Assembly: GCA_003242115.1 (NCBI GenBank)
Contig: QBMP01000001.1
Location: 34,672-45,053, forward strand
Length of the DNA: 10,382 bases
DNA from: Phormidesmis priestleyi
GTDB lineage: Bacteria > Cyanobacteriota > Cyanobacteriia > Phormidesmidales > Phormidesmidaceae
Reading direction: 5' to 3'
Shown here: piece after piece, positions 1 through 6,940 of the stretch
How the letters are laid out: each line of letters opens with the position of its first letter
Numbering within the stretch: position 1 is the stretch's first letter
The notes under the pieces: model-generated
The model's database searches: none
Seen by the model: the letters and a program-made list of their open reading frames with translations, nothing else
Told to the model about the DNA's origin: nothing
Program-made: the position numbers and the translations under genes

Positions 1-4
1 GCAC

Positions 5-184
5 ATGGCTGCTCCTAAGAAGAAAACTTCCAAATCCAAACGCGACAGTCGCCGAGCTACTTGGACTCGCAAAGCAGCTATTCAAGCTCAGCGCGCGCTT
101 TCTCTCGGTAAATCTGTACTGACCAATCAGTCCAATAGCTTCGAGTACCCTTCTGATGACGATGCTGAAGATGATGACGAGTAA
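5..184 (+). CDS. rpmF: 50S ribosomal protein L32
   Basis: This is a structural protein of the large ribosomal subunit, 59 residues long. The N-terminus ([20 protein letters not shown]) and the following alanine/arginine-rich helix with [10 protein letters not shown] are the standard bacterial L32 pattern. The tail after about residue 50 is almost all Asp and Glu (DDDAEDDDE), an acidic extension I know from cyanobacterial and plastid L32. No zinc-binding cysteines are present. The ATG lies four bases from the window edge, so promoter and ribosome binding site are out of view. The start is the natural one because the conserved APKKK follows it directly. The gene appears to end its transcription unit, since two hairpins follow before the next gene. 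Recognition is by eye and is strong. Confidence 0.96.
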   Translation: MAAPKKKTSKSKRDSRRATWTRKAAIQAQRALSLGKSVLTNQSNSFEYPSDDDAEDDDE

Positions 185-192
185 TGGCTGCT

Positions 193-219
193 AGTTATGA
201 CTTTTGGCTGGTCATAACT
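193..219 (+). other. Perfect 9-bp hairpin just after rpmF
   Basis: AGTTATGAC (193-201) and GTCATAACT (211-219) are perfect inverted repeats around a 9-nt loop, starting 9 nt after the rpmF stop. There is no T-run behind it, so it is not a standard intrinsic terminator. It may stabilise the 3' end of the rpmF mRNA or act with the next hairpin. Confidence 0.5.
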
Positions 220-266
220 TCAACGCAATCTCAGGGAAAATACAATAAGGAAAGAAATTTGGCTCG

Positions 267-291
267 AAACTGTTCAAAGAGGACAGTTTTT
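267..291 (+). terminator. Probable intrinsic terminator of rpmF
   Basis: AAACTGTTC (267-275) pairs with GGACAGTTT (281-289) as a 9-bp stem with one G-U pair and a 5-nt loop. The T-run 287-291 overlaps the stem end, and more T-rich sequence follows. It lies about 80 nt after the rpmF stop with no gene in between. The stem is only moderately GC-rich, so efficiency is uncertain. Confidence 0.55.
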
Positions 292-351
292 CCTGTTATT
301 TTCCTTTAATATTTTTTTTGTAGAGAAAGTTAAAGTAAATTCTATTTCAGC

Positions 352-385
352 AAAGAAAGCGGAGCTTAAGGCTCTGCTTTCTTTT
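352..385 (+). terminator. Strong intrinsic terminator-like hairpin before nrtS
   Basis: A 14-bp stem is formed by AAAGAAAGCGGAGC (352-365) and GCTCTGCTTTCTTT (371-384), with a TTAAG loop and one G-U pair. The stem ends in a T-run, and a second run of six T follows at about 390-395. The A-rich 5' arm means it could also terminate minus-strand transcripts. It sits 34 nt before nrtS, so it is either a back-up terminator for rpmF, the end of a small transcript starting after 291, or an attenuator in the nrtS leader. Confidence 0.75.
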
Positions 386-418
386 GGCATTTTTTGAGGT
401 TCATTCCCGTCAATAAAT

Positions 419-661
419 ATGCGCCAGCTCAAAATCATTTACTTCACAGCGACTCAAAAGCCCTGCCGGACAACAGCGCTTCGAGTCGCGCTGATAGTCG
501 GCACGATTCTGCTTACCATCAATCACGGCAGCGCTTTGATTGCCCATAAGATGAGCTACAGTCGCTGGGTGTCAGCACTATTGACCTATATGGTGCCGTT
601 TATCGTGAGCATTCACGGGCAGAGCACTCGTCAGATTTTGCCGGAAGAGCGTAGATGGTAG
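419..661 (+). CDS. nrtS: Small membrane nitrate/nitrite transporter, NrtS family
   Basis: This 80-residue protein resembles the NrtS family of very small nitrate/nitrite transporters described from cyanobacteria. It shows two hydrophobic segments, about residues 20-41 (ALRVALIVGTILLTINHGSA) and 50-66, joined by a short basic loop. The pattern ALRVALxVGTxLxxINHG followed by RWxxxLLTYMVPFxVS is what I recognise from the family. Such a short protein probably works as an oligomer in the cytoplasmic membrane. The first 15 residues are less typical and the true start could be a little further in; no Shine-Dalgarno is visible before the ATG. A strong terminator-like hairpin ends 34 nt upstream, leaving little room for a separate promoter. 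The assignment is from memory of the family pattern, not from an alignment. Confidence 0.75.
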   Translation: MRQLKIIYFTATQKPCRTTALRVALIVGTILLTINHGSALIAHKMSYSRWVSALLTYMVPFIVSIHGQSTRQILPEERRW

Positions 662-680
662 AGCATCGAGCTACCCTTTA

Positions 681-704
681 AGGGCTTTCAAGGGCTTTCA
701 AGGG
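681..704. repeat. Short tandem repeat, unit AGGGCTTTCA
   Basis: The 10-bp unit AGGGCTTTCA occurs twice in full (681-690, 691-700), and AGGG starts a third copy. The preceding CCCTT (674-678) can pair with either AAGGG, so alternative small hairpins are possible behind nrtS. There is no T-run, so a terminator role is doubtful. Confidence 0.6.
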
Positions 705-796
705 AGTGAGGGCTATAAGCTAGCCGGATCGATGCCGATCGCACCTATTTAAAAACCGGATCGAATCAGATCATCTGTACTTCAGATCGTTTGTAT

Positions 797-805
797 TGTT
801 ATGAT
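797..805 (+). promoter_or_regulatory. Candidate extended -10 promoter for sbcC
   Basis: TGTTATGAT contains an extended -10 (TGn) followed by TATGAT, about 70 nt before the sbcC ATG. No good -35 hexamer is seen 16-18 bp upstream, though extended -10 promoters can work without one. It is the best -10 match in this gap but is unproven. Confidence 0.35.
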
Positions 806-823
806 GGAGATCCTGCTGTGAAA

Positions 824-856
824 GGGCTGATGACTCTTCATAGCAGTCATCAGCTC
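824..856 (+). promoter_or_regulatory. Strong hairpin in the sbcC leader
   Basis: GGGCTGATGACT (824-835) pairs with AGTCATCAGCTC (845-856) over 12 bp with one G-U pair and a 9-nt loop. It ends 21 nt before the sbcC ATG. No T-run follows, so it is not an intrinsic terminator. The near-tandem TCTGACGA/TCTGACTT (861-876) fills the space to the start codon. A translational control structure or a protein-binding palindrome are both possible. Confidence 0.55.
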
Positions 857-877
857 ACTATCTGACGATCTGACTTC

Positions 878-3800
878 ATGATCCCGAAGCAGCTTACACT
901 CCAAAATTTCTTGAGTTACCGTGAGGTGACGCTGGATTTTGACGGGCTGCATGTGGCCTGTGACTGTGGGCCAAACGGGGCCGGAAAGTCTTCTTTGTTA
1001 GAAGCGATCGCTTGGTGCGTGTGGGGCCAAAGCCGGGTCAGCGCTGAAGATGACATTATCCGTCAGGGCGCAGCTGAAGCGCAGGTGAGCTTTTGCTTTG
1101 AGCACAGCGGCCAGATCTATCGCATTATTCGGCGGCGGCGACGGGCTCAAACCAGCGGCTTGGAGTTTCAGATAAAAACTGATTCAACCTTTAAAAGCAT
1201 TACTCAAAAAGGCGTGCGGGCAACGCAGCAATACATTCTTAGCCAGATCAAAATCGACTACGAAACGTTTGTTAATTCAGCTTATCTACGGCAGGGTAGA
1301 GCTGATGAATTTATGCTGAAAGGGGCGAGCGATCGCAAACAAGTTTTGGCCGATTTGCTCAAGCTCAACCGCTATGACTATTTGGCCGAGCAAGCCAAAG
1401 AACAAGCTCGTACTTACAGGGCTCAATTGCAGCCGCTAGAAGCTTTGTTGGTCAGGCTATCGGCTCAAATTGCTAGCCGCGAAGAGACAATGGCCGCTCA
1501 TCAGCAATTGCAGCAGCAGGTAAAGCAGCACCGAGTCACGCAGCAGCAACAGCAACAGGCGCTAGGGCAGCTAAAACAGCAACAGGAACAGCGCCGTCTT
1601 CAGCAGCAGCAGCTAGCGCTCATTCAACAGCAGCAACAACATCAGCAACAGACACTAAGCGCCACCGAAATAACGCTAGAGCAAGTCCAGCAGCAGCTGA
1701 GACAGACAGAAGCTATGCTTGCCCAAGCAGACGACATTTGCCATCAGTATCAGCAGTTAATATCACTGCGCGACGCTGAAGCAAAAATGGTCGAGCGCTG
1801 TCAGCTGTACCAAGCGGCCCAGACTCAGCGCCTCCAGCTACAGCAGCAGGTGAATGAACAACAGCAGCAGCAGCAGGCAAAAATTGCTCAAATCACCGCT
1901 CAGCTAGAGCATCTCGAAGCGCAAATACAGGCTGCTGAGCAAACGCTGGAGAACAAAGCCGAGGTCATCCACAAACTAGAGCAGCTCAAAGCGGCTAAAA
2001 AAGAGCTGCATCAGCTCAATCGCAGTGAAGCTCAAAGTTCACCCCTGCGCCTGCGGCTGCGGCAAATAGAAGCTCAAATAGAGCAGGCCCACACAAGGCT
2101 TGTCACTCGCATTGAAGAGCTTGATAATCGGCAAATGCAAATGTCTAGTCAGCAAACGCAGGTGCCGCAACTTGTGCAGGCCGCTGTTGAAGTTTCTCAT
2201 CGGATCGCCTACTTAGAGCAGCGCCGCGAGTATCAAGAGGCTTTGCGGCAAAAGGGTTTGGAGCGCCGCAACTTTATGGAGCGCTTGCAGGCTAATCAGC
2301 TCCACCATCAGATGGCGATCGCCCAGCACAACCAAACCCTGACGCAGCTAGAAGATCCCGATGCCGCCTGCTGCCCCCTGTGTGAGCAGCCGCTAGCCGG
2401 TCAGCGCTGGCAGGCATTGCGCGATCGCACCCTAACCGAGCGAGACGAGGTGCAAAATCAGATTTGGGCGATTCGTGAGCAGCTTGCGGTCAGCGACAGC
2501 GAAATTCAGGTGCTGCGTCAAGAATACCGGGTGCTAGAAGAAGAGTTGGCTAAATACGCGCCGATTCTGGAAGAGCGCGGGCAGCTCAAGGCTAAGCTTT
2601 CTTCGGTGGGTAAGCTGCAAGATCAGCTACAGGCAATGACGGCTGAGCGCGCCCAGCTAGAGCGCTGTCTGCAAGCCAATGAATATGCTGAGGTGCTTCA
2701 AGCAGAGCGACAGCAGGTACAGACTGAAATTGAAGGGATGAACTATGACGAGCGCAATCACGCACTGCTAAAGTCGCAGGTAGACCGGCTGCGCTGGAGC
2801 GAACTCAGATACGCCGAAATCAAGCAGGCTGAGCGACGCTTACAGACCCTTCAGACCCAGCAGCCTCAGCTAGAAGCTGAGCTTCAGACGCTGCGCCAAG
2901 TGGGTCATAACGCTGAAAATAGTCAGACCCACCAGCAGGCTTTGGCAGCGGTAGAAGGGCGCTTAGCCGACATTGATTACAGCGTTACTGAGCACAACCA
3001 TTTAAGAGAGAAACTGCGGCAGGCCGAGCCGTGGCAAAGCCGGTATCACGCCTTGCAGCAGGCGCAGACCCAGCAGACTAACCAGCAGGAGAAAATTGCG
3101 CAGCTGAGCGCAGTTAGAGCCGATCAGACAATCGCCCAGCAAGCAACTGCCAGCCAAATTGCAGATCTTCAGCAACAGCTTTTAGCGCCAGCCGATCCCC
3201 AAACTGCCATCACCGCGCTAGAAAAAGCCATAGAGACGCACCAAGAACAGCGCGACCATCAGCTTTCGCAGCTTGGCAGAATGCAACAGCAGCTCTCTCA
3301 ATTAGACACCGTTCAAACGCAGCTTGAACAACAACAGAAAACGCTAGACGATATTCGCCACAAGTATCAGGTGTATCGATCCCTAGCTGAAGCCTTTGGC
3401 CGCAACGGCATTCAGGCGCTGATGATCGAAAATTTGCTGCCGCAGCTAGAAGCGGAAACTAACCAAATTTTGAGTCGGCTGAGTGATCACCAGCTGCACG
3501 TACAGTTTGTGACGCAGCGGGCCGGACGAAGGGGCAAAAAACTGATCGATACGCTCGATATTTTAATTGCTGATATCAAAGGCACTCGCCCTTATGAAAC
3601 CTATTCGGGCGGTGAGACGTTTCGAGTGAATTTTGCGATTCGACTCGCGATCGCTCGCCTGCTAGCCATGCGATCCGGTACAGCGCTGCAAATGCTGATT
3701 GTTGATGAAGGCTTTGGCACTCAGGATCAGGCGGGATGCGATCGCCTGATTGCAGCGATTGAAGCGATCGCCCCAGACTTTGCCTGCATTCTCACCATCA

Positions 3801-3889
3801 CCCACATGCCCCACTTTCGCGACGCCTTTCAGACCCGCATTGATGTCAGCAAAAACAATGAAGGCTCACACATCACAATTTCTGAGTAG
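878..3889 (+). CDS. sbcC: Exonuclease subunit SbcC (Rad50-like ATPase)
   Basis: This is the SMC/Rad50-type ATPase that with SbcD (Mre11-like nuclease) opens DNA hairpins and processes blocked DNA ends. The full layout is visible in 1003 residues. The Walker A GPNGAGKS is at 31-38. Coiled coil runs from about 170 to 490, the zinc hook CPLC lies at 499-502 almost at the midpoint, and a second coiled coil runs to about 860. The ABC signature YSGGET is at 909-914, and the Walker B LIVDE at 940-944 is followed by a D-loop (TQD). Length is close to the family's usual 1000-1050. The first coil is extremely glutamine-rich (about 208-355), encoded largely by CAG/CAA codons. No Shine-Dalgarno is clear, but FLSYREVTLDF follows the ATG as expected for family N-termini. 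No sbcD is in the window. A strong leader hairpin precedes the gene, and seven HIP1 palindromes lie inside it. Confidence 0.95.
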   Translation: MIPKQLTLQNFLSYREVTLDFDGLHVACDCGPNGAGKSSLLEAIAWCVWGQSRVSAEDDIIRQGAAEAQVSFCFEHSGQIYRIIRRRRRAQTSGLEFQIKTDSTFKSITQKGVRATQQYILSQIKIDYETFVNSAYLRQGRADEFMLKGASDRKQVLADLLKLNRYDYLAEQAKEQARTYRAQLQPLEALLVRLSAQIASREETMAAHQQLQQQVKQHRVTQQQQQQALGQLKQQQEQRRLQQQQLALIQQQQQHQQQTLSATEITLEQVQQQLRQTEAMLAQADDICHQYQQLISLRDAEAKMVERCQLYQAAQTQRLQLQQQVNEQQQQQQAKIAQITAQLEHLEAQIQAAEQTLENKAEVIHKLEQLKAAKKELHQLNRSEAQSSPLRLRLRQIEAQIEQAHTRLVTRIEELDNRQMQMSSQQTQVPQLVQAAVEVSHRIAYLEQRREYQEALRQKGLERRNFMERLQANQLHHQMAIAQHNQTLTQLEDPDAACCPLCEQPLAGQRWQALRDRTLTERDEVQNQIWAIREQLAVSDSEIQVLRQEYRVLEEELAKYAPILEERGQLKAKLSSVGKLQDQLQAMTAERAQLERCLQANEYAEVLQAERQQVQTEIEGMNYDERNHALLKSQVDRLRWSELRYAEIKQAERRLQTLQTQQPQLEAELQTLRQVGHNAENSQTHQQALAAVEGRLADIDYSVTEHNHLREKLRQAEPWQSRYHALQQAQTQQTNQQEKIAQLSAVRADQTIAQQATASQIADLQQQLLAPADPQTAITALEKAIETHQEQRDHQLSQLGRMQQQLSQLDTVQTQLEQQQKTLDDIRHKYQVYRSLAEAFGRNGIQALMIENLLPQLEAETNQILSRLSDHQLHVQFVTQRAGRRGKKLIDTLDILIADIKGTRPYETYSGGETFRVNFAIRLAIARLLAMRSGTALQMLIVDEGFGTQDQAGCDRLIAAIEAIAPDFACILTITHMPHFRDAFQTRIDVSKNNEGSHITISE
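1004..3771. repeat. HIP1 palindromes (GCGATCGC) within sbcC
   Basis: Exact GCGATCGC octamers occur at 1004, 1329, 2315, 2421, 3647, 3738 and 3764. Three more lie at 7305, 8823 and 9059 in the right-hand genes. This density is the hallmark of HIP1-rich cyanobacterial genomes. None was found between 3772 and 7304, which covers the DUF262-HipA module. Confidence 0.9.
1862..1876. repeat. (CAG)5 run within a CAG/CAA-rich stretch of sbcC
   Basis: Five perfect CAG triplets are the longest pure run in a region (about 1500-1900) with many CAG and CAA codons. It encodes glutamines in the first coiled coil of SbcC. Such runs can slip during replication, changing length in steps of one residue. Confidence 0.7.
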
Positions 3890-3970
3890 CTCAAAAGAGA
3901 CGTGATTCATTGCAGCACGGCAAATCTTGCTTTTGACACTTAAGGCCCAGCATCTGCTGCGCTGAACCTT

Positions 3971-4012
3971 GTAGAATGCTTTTTAGGTAGAATGCAAATG
4001 ATTCTAAAAAGC
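3971..4012. promoter_or_regulatory. Operator-like repeat cluster before the DUF262-hipA module
   Basis: Three copies of the half-site TAGAAT lie here. They are forward at 3972-3977 and 3988-3993 (inside a direct repeat GTAGAATGC with a 16-bp period) and inverted at 4001-4006. The last two form the palindrome TAGAAT-N7-ATTCTA (3988-4006). Overlapping it, GCTTTTTAG (3978-3986) and CTAAAAAGC (4004-4012) form a perfect 9-bp inverted repeat. TAGAAT also resembles a -10 hexamer. A small hairpin CAGTA/TACTG (4017-4030) follows before the ATG at 4050. The layout suits a repressor-covered promoter, but no DNA-binding regulator is encoded in the module. Confidence 0.5.
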
Positions 4013-4049
4013 TCAGCAGTAGCTTTACTGATGCCCTTTTTCAAAAGCC

Positions 4050-5684
4050 ATGACCCCAGCAACAAAAGATCGGCTTCGTCTCCAAGCAGCTACACTTACG
4101 GTAGAGGAATTAGTGGATAAAGTTAAGCGTGGATTAATCAGGGTTCCAGCTTTCCAGCGTCCACTTCAATGGGAATCAGAGGATGTAATACTACTCTTTG
4201 ACAGTATTTACCAAGGATATCCCGTTGGCTCTTTTTTAATGAGACAAGCCTATGCTCCGGCCTCCGCTATACAGTACGGTCCTGTTAGAGTGAATGCGCC
4301 AGAGTCAAATTCAGCGTTATGGGTAGTCGATGGACAGCAGCGATTGACTGCCTTTACTGCTGGGTTAGCACGCGATGGAGAAATACCGACGGCACCCGAC
4401 GATCCTTGGGTTGTTTACTTTGATACTCAAAAGAAAGTATTTTCTGCTCCCTCCAAGCGTGGAGACTTGCCCTCAACTTGGGTGCCTGTGACTCAGCTAT
4501 TAGATGCATCAGTATTGATTGAATGGGTATTCAATTGGCGGCACGGTAAAGATGCATCCTTACGAAATTCTGTTTTTGAGGCCGGTAAACGGATTCGTCA
4601 GTATGAAATTCCCGTTTATATCGTTGAAACAGATGAAGAGGAGCTGCTTCGAGATATCTTCTATCGGATCAATGACTCCGGGAAAAAGATGAAGTGGGAA
4701 GATATCCACGATGCGCTCTTTGGGCAAAAGTCAGATGAACCCTCTACTCTTAGCGGCTTGGCAGATGAATTACAATCCCTTGGAATTGGACGTCCCCAAG
4801 AAGATCAGCTGCTCTCCGCCATTATTGCCTTTAAAGGTCTAGATGCCACTCGAAGTATTTCAGAGCATTACCGCCGAGACCCTGACATACTTCGTGATGC
4901 CGTTCATGATGCTTTACCTACGCTCAGAGGCGTTCTAACCTTTCTCAAAACGCACGCTGAAATTCCTCATCTCAGGCTATTACCGCGTTCACTTCCATTC
5001 ATCGTTCTAACAAAGTTTTTTGGCTTATACCCAGAGCCAAATGAAAGAACCACAAGCCTTCTCGTTCGATGGACTTGGCGAACTTTATTGGGTATAAAGT
5101 CAGTCGATGAGAGAACATTACTCCGCCATAGTTTGAATGCCATAGAAGGTAGCGATCAAGAACGTACTATGCAAAAATTGTTAGATGTGATTCCTCGCAC
5201 GAAGGGAAAAAGCTTCACATTGCCGCAAAGATTCGATGCTCGTGCTGCTGATAGCCGAATTGCTCTTGTAGCGCTAAGCTCGCTTCATCCGCGCGATCTT
5301 GAAAGTGGAAAACTCATTGACGTTGCAGCTCTGCTGGAGTCACATAGCCTTAATGCTTTTCGCAAAATTATTTCTGTTGGCCCTAAAGCCACTCACGGAT
5401 CGTCAAATCGTATTTTGCTACCACCTACCTCTCAGAGTGTTTTAAAAGAGCTGATTAGGCTTATCGAGGATAAAGGAGCAGATTCGCAAACGCTTAGGTC
5501 GCACGGCATCGATAAAGAAGCCGCAGAACACATCCTCGACAAGGAGTTGGATGATTTTTTATCACGCCGCTATCAGTTTCTTGAAGAGGCAGTAAATTCG
5601 TTTGGCTCACGCTTAGCCGCTTGGGGTATGAATGATCGACCCAGTATCAGTTATATTTTGCAACAAACAGGACATGATTCGTGA
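4050..5684 (+). CDS. DUF262 (ParB/Srx-like, GmrSD-N type) domain protein
   Basis: The 544-residue protein carries the DUF262 fold of the ParB/sulfiredoxin superfamily, known from the N-terminal part of GmrSD type IV restriction enzymes and other phage-defence proteins. Visible motifs are VPAFQRPLQW (32-41), LLFDSIYQGYPVGSFLM (48-64), the hallmark VVDGQQRLT (92-100), and IFYRINDSGKKM (203-214). In related proteins the DGQQR loop takes part in nucleotide binding or hydrolysis. The C-terminal half is helical; a family-like stretch is SLHPRDLESGKLIDV (411-425) followed by SNRILLPP (452-459). I do not see the HxxP-type motif of a DUF1524 His-Me nuclease, so cleavage activity is uncertain. No helix-turn-helix is recognisable. 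It overlaps the HipA-like kinase gene by 4 nt and so is translationally coupled to it. It contains no HIP1 sites and looks more AT-rich than sbcC, in keeping with transfer. The domain call is firm; the role is inferred as defence or toxin control. Confidence 0.88.
   Translation: MTPATKDRLRLQAATLTVEELVDKVKRGLIRVPAFQRPLQWESEDVILLFDSIYQGYPVGSFLMRQAYAPASAIQYGPVRVNAPESNSALWVVDGQQRLTAFTAGLARDGEIPTAPDDPWVVYFDTQKKVFSAPSKRGDLPSTWVPVTQLLDASVLIEWVFNWRHGKDASLRNSVFEAGKRIRQYEIPVYIVETDEEELLRDIFYRINDSGKKMKWEDIHDALFGQKSDEPSTLSGLADELQSLGIGRPQEDQLLSAIIAFKGLDATRSISEHYRRDPDILRDAVHDALPTLRGVLTFLKTHAEIPHLRLLPRSLPFIVLTKFFGLYPEPNERTTSLLVRWTWRTLLGIKSVDERTLLRHSLNAIEGSDQERTMQKLLDVIPRTKGKSFTLPQRFDARAADSRIALVALSSLHPRDLESGKLIDVAALLESHSLNAFRKIISVGPKATHGSSNRILLPPTSQSVLKELIRLIEDKGADSQTLRSHGIDKEAAEHILDKELDDFLSRRYQFLEEAVNSFGSRLAAWGMNDRPSISYILQQTGHDS
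5669..5684 (+). promoter_or_regulatory. Shine-Dalgarno and GTGA overlap that set the hipA start
   Basis: AGGA (5669-5672) lies 8 nt before GTG at 5681. The GTG overlaps the TGA stop of the DUF262 gene (GTGA, 5681-5684). The nearby ATG at 5674 is out of frame with the kinase, so GTG is the most likely start and translation is coupled. Confidence 0.75.
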
Positions 5685-6940
5685 CAGAGATACTAGGTGT
5701 GGGTCTGCATGGAAAGATAGTCGGGTACCTGACCCAAACGACAAAAGGTCAGATTACGTTTCGCTTCACGGAGGCCTATTTATCCAGCCCCAATCGGCCC
5801 GTGCTGAGTCAGTCTTTTGAAGACAATCTTTCCCGAATTTACTCCGACCAAAAGCGTTCACTTCCTCCGTTTTTTGCTAATTTAATTCCTGAGCATGGTA
5901 CGTTGCGAGAGCTGATTGAAAAGAACTTAGGTGTAGAGACAGATAACGATCTCGCTTTACTGGAAGCTGTTGGCCGTGACTTACCAGGCGCAGTCGAAGT
6001 CATTCGTGTCAACGAAGATAGCTTTCCCAGTAAAGACGATCAGGCAATGTTTGCTTATATAACAGAGGACTCTGATGATAGCCTAAAAGCTGAAGCAATG
6101 GGTTTACGGTTTTCATTAGCGGGTGTGCAAATGAAGTTTTCTGTACTGCGCGATCCAGAAAAAATAGCACTCCCTGCGCACAACCAAGATGGCGATTGGA
6201 TTGTCAAACTAGGGTCAGCACGTTTTCCGTTCGTGGTGCAAAACGAATATGCAGTTATGCAGTGGGCAAAGGCCGCTGCATTCGACGTGCCCGAATGCTA
6301 TATCCAAGATGCCAAAACAGTTAGTATTGCTTTGAAAAACCAAGCCGACTTTGGGGACAGCGTTTTTGTGATTCGTCGATATGATAGAAACTTAGGAAAG
6401 CGCATTCACCAAGAAGACTTTGCTCAAGTTACCAGTAAAAAACCATCGCTCAAATACGATCAACTTAAGTATGAGCAGTGTGCAGGATTAGTCAAGCAAC
6501 TTGGTGGTGACGATACATACTACGAGTTTATTCGTCGGCTTACATTTATGATCGCATCTGGGAATGCGGATGCCCACTTGAAGAACTGGTCGTTGTTGTA
6601 TTTGGATAGCCAGTATCCAAGCCTTGCGCCAATGTACGATCAGGTCTGTACAATTGCGTGGCCAGAACTAGACTCTAAGTTGGCCCTCAAGCTTGCAAGC
6701 ACGAAAAATTTATTTGCGCTGGATCTGCAACGATTTGAGGAACTTGCTAAGCGGGCTGATGCGGATTTAACTAAGACTGCTGAAACAGTTCAAGAGACGT
6801 TGTCTCGGTTAGTAGAGGCTTGGAATAGATCGCAAATTTTTAATTTGCTTCCTTTACCTCATGCACAGCGTCTCCAGGATTTCTGGGGGCAAGTACCCTT
6901 GTTACGCCCGTTTGTATCTAGCATGACATGGCCCGGTTAA
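5681..6940 (+). CDS. hipA: HipA-family serine/threonine kinase (toxin-like)
   Basis: The protein is a full-length (419 aa) HipA-fold kinase. E. coli HipA phosphorylates glutamyl-tRNA synthetase and causes growth arrest; the target here is unknown. The N-terminal couple_hipA region spans about 4-110 with LPPFFANLIPEHGTLREL (61-78). The Gly-rich loop SLAGVQMK (145-152) starts with a serine at the position of the E. coli autophosphorylated Ser150. K176 in WIVKLG matches the ATP-binding lysine. The catalytic segment GNADAHLKN (294-302) supplies D297 and N302, and D320 in PMYDQV matches the metal-binding aspartate. All key residues are therefore present and an active kinase is predicted. The usual HipB antitoxin (Xre helix-turn-helix) is not next to it; the coupled upstream partner is the DUF262 protein. 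Start is GTG with a good AGGA. Its TAA shares the TTAA with the stop of a small minus-strand ORF. The N-terminal subdomain is fused, unlike the split HipBST type. Confidence 0.9.
   Translation: MTEILGVGLHGKIVGYLTQTTKGQITFRFTEAYLSSPNRPVLSQSFEDNLSRIYSDQKRSLPPFFANLIPEHGTLRELIEKNLGVETDNDLALLEAVGRDLPGAVEVIRVNEDSFPSKDDQAMFAYITEDSDDSLKAEAMGLRFSLAGVQMKFSVLRDPEKIALPAHNQDGDWIVKLGSARFPFVVQNEYAVMQWAKAAAFDVPECYIQDAKTVSIALKNQADFGDSVFVIRRYDRNLGKRIHQEDFAQVTSKKPSLKYDQLKYEQCAGLVKQLGGDDTYYEFIRRLTFMIASGNADAHLKNWSLLYLDSQYPSLAPMYDQVCTIAWPELDSKLALKLASTKNLFALDLQRFEELAKRADADLTKTAETVQETLSRLVEAWNRSQIFNLLPLPHAQRLQDFWGQVPLLRPFVSSMTWPG

Noticed and set aside
320..333. Possible NtcA nitrogen-control site (GTA-N8-TAA) before nrtS
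   Set aside because: The consensus is GTA-N8-TAC; the last base differs and no -10 box lies at the expected distance before the strong hairpin.
1499..1945. CAG-rich region as a CRISPR or mobile repeat array
   Set aside because: It is in-frame codon-level repetition inside the SbcC coiled coil, without spacers or repeat-unit structure.
3922..3935. GCAA/TTGC hairpin with T-run as sbcC terminator
   Set aside because: The stem is only 4 bp, too weak to call a terminator.
3933..3938. TTGACA as a -35 box for the DUF262-hipA module
   Set aside because: No -10-like hexamer lies 16-18 bp downstream; the nearest TAGAAT starts 33 bp after it.
5669..5676. ATG at 5674 as hipA start
   Set aside because: It is out of frame with the kinase; GTG at 5681 has better Shine-Dalgarno spacing and the right frame.
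5632..5820. 62-codon plus-strand frame across the DUF262/hipA junction
   Set aside because: It lies out of frame over the end of DUF262 and the well-supported kinase N-terminus and has no recognisable content.
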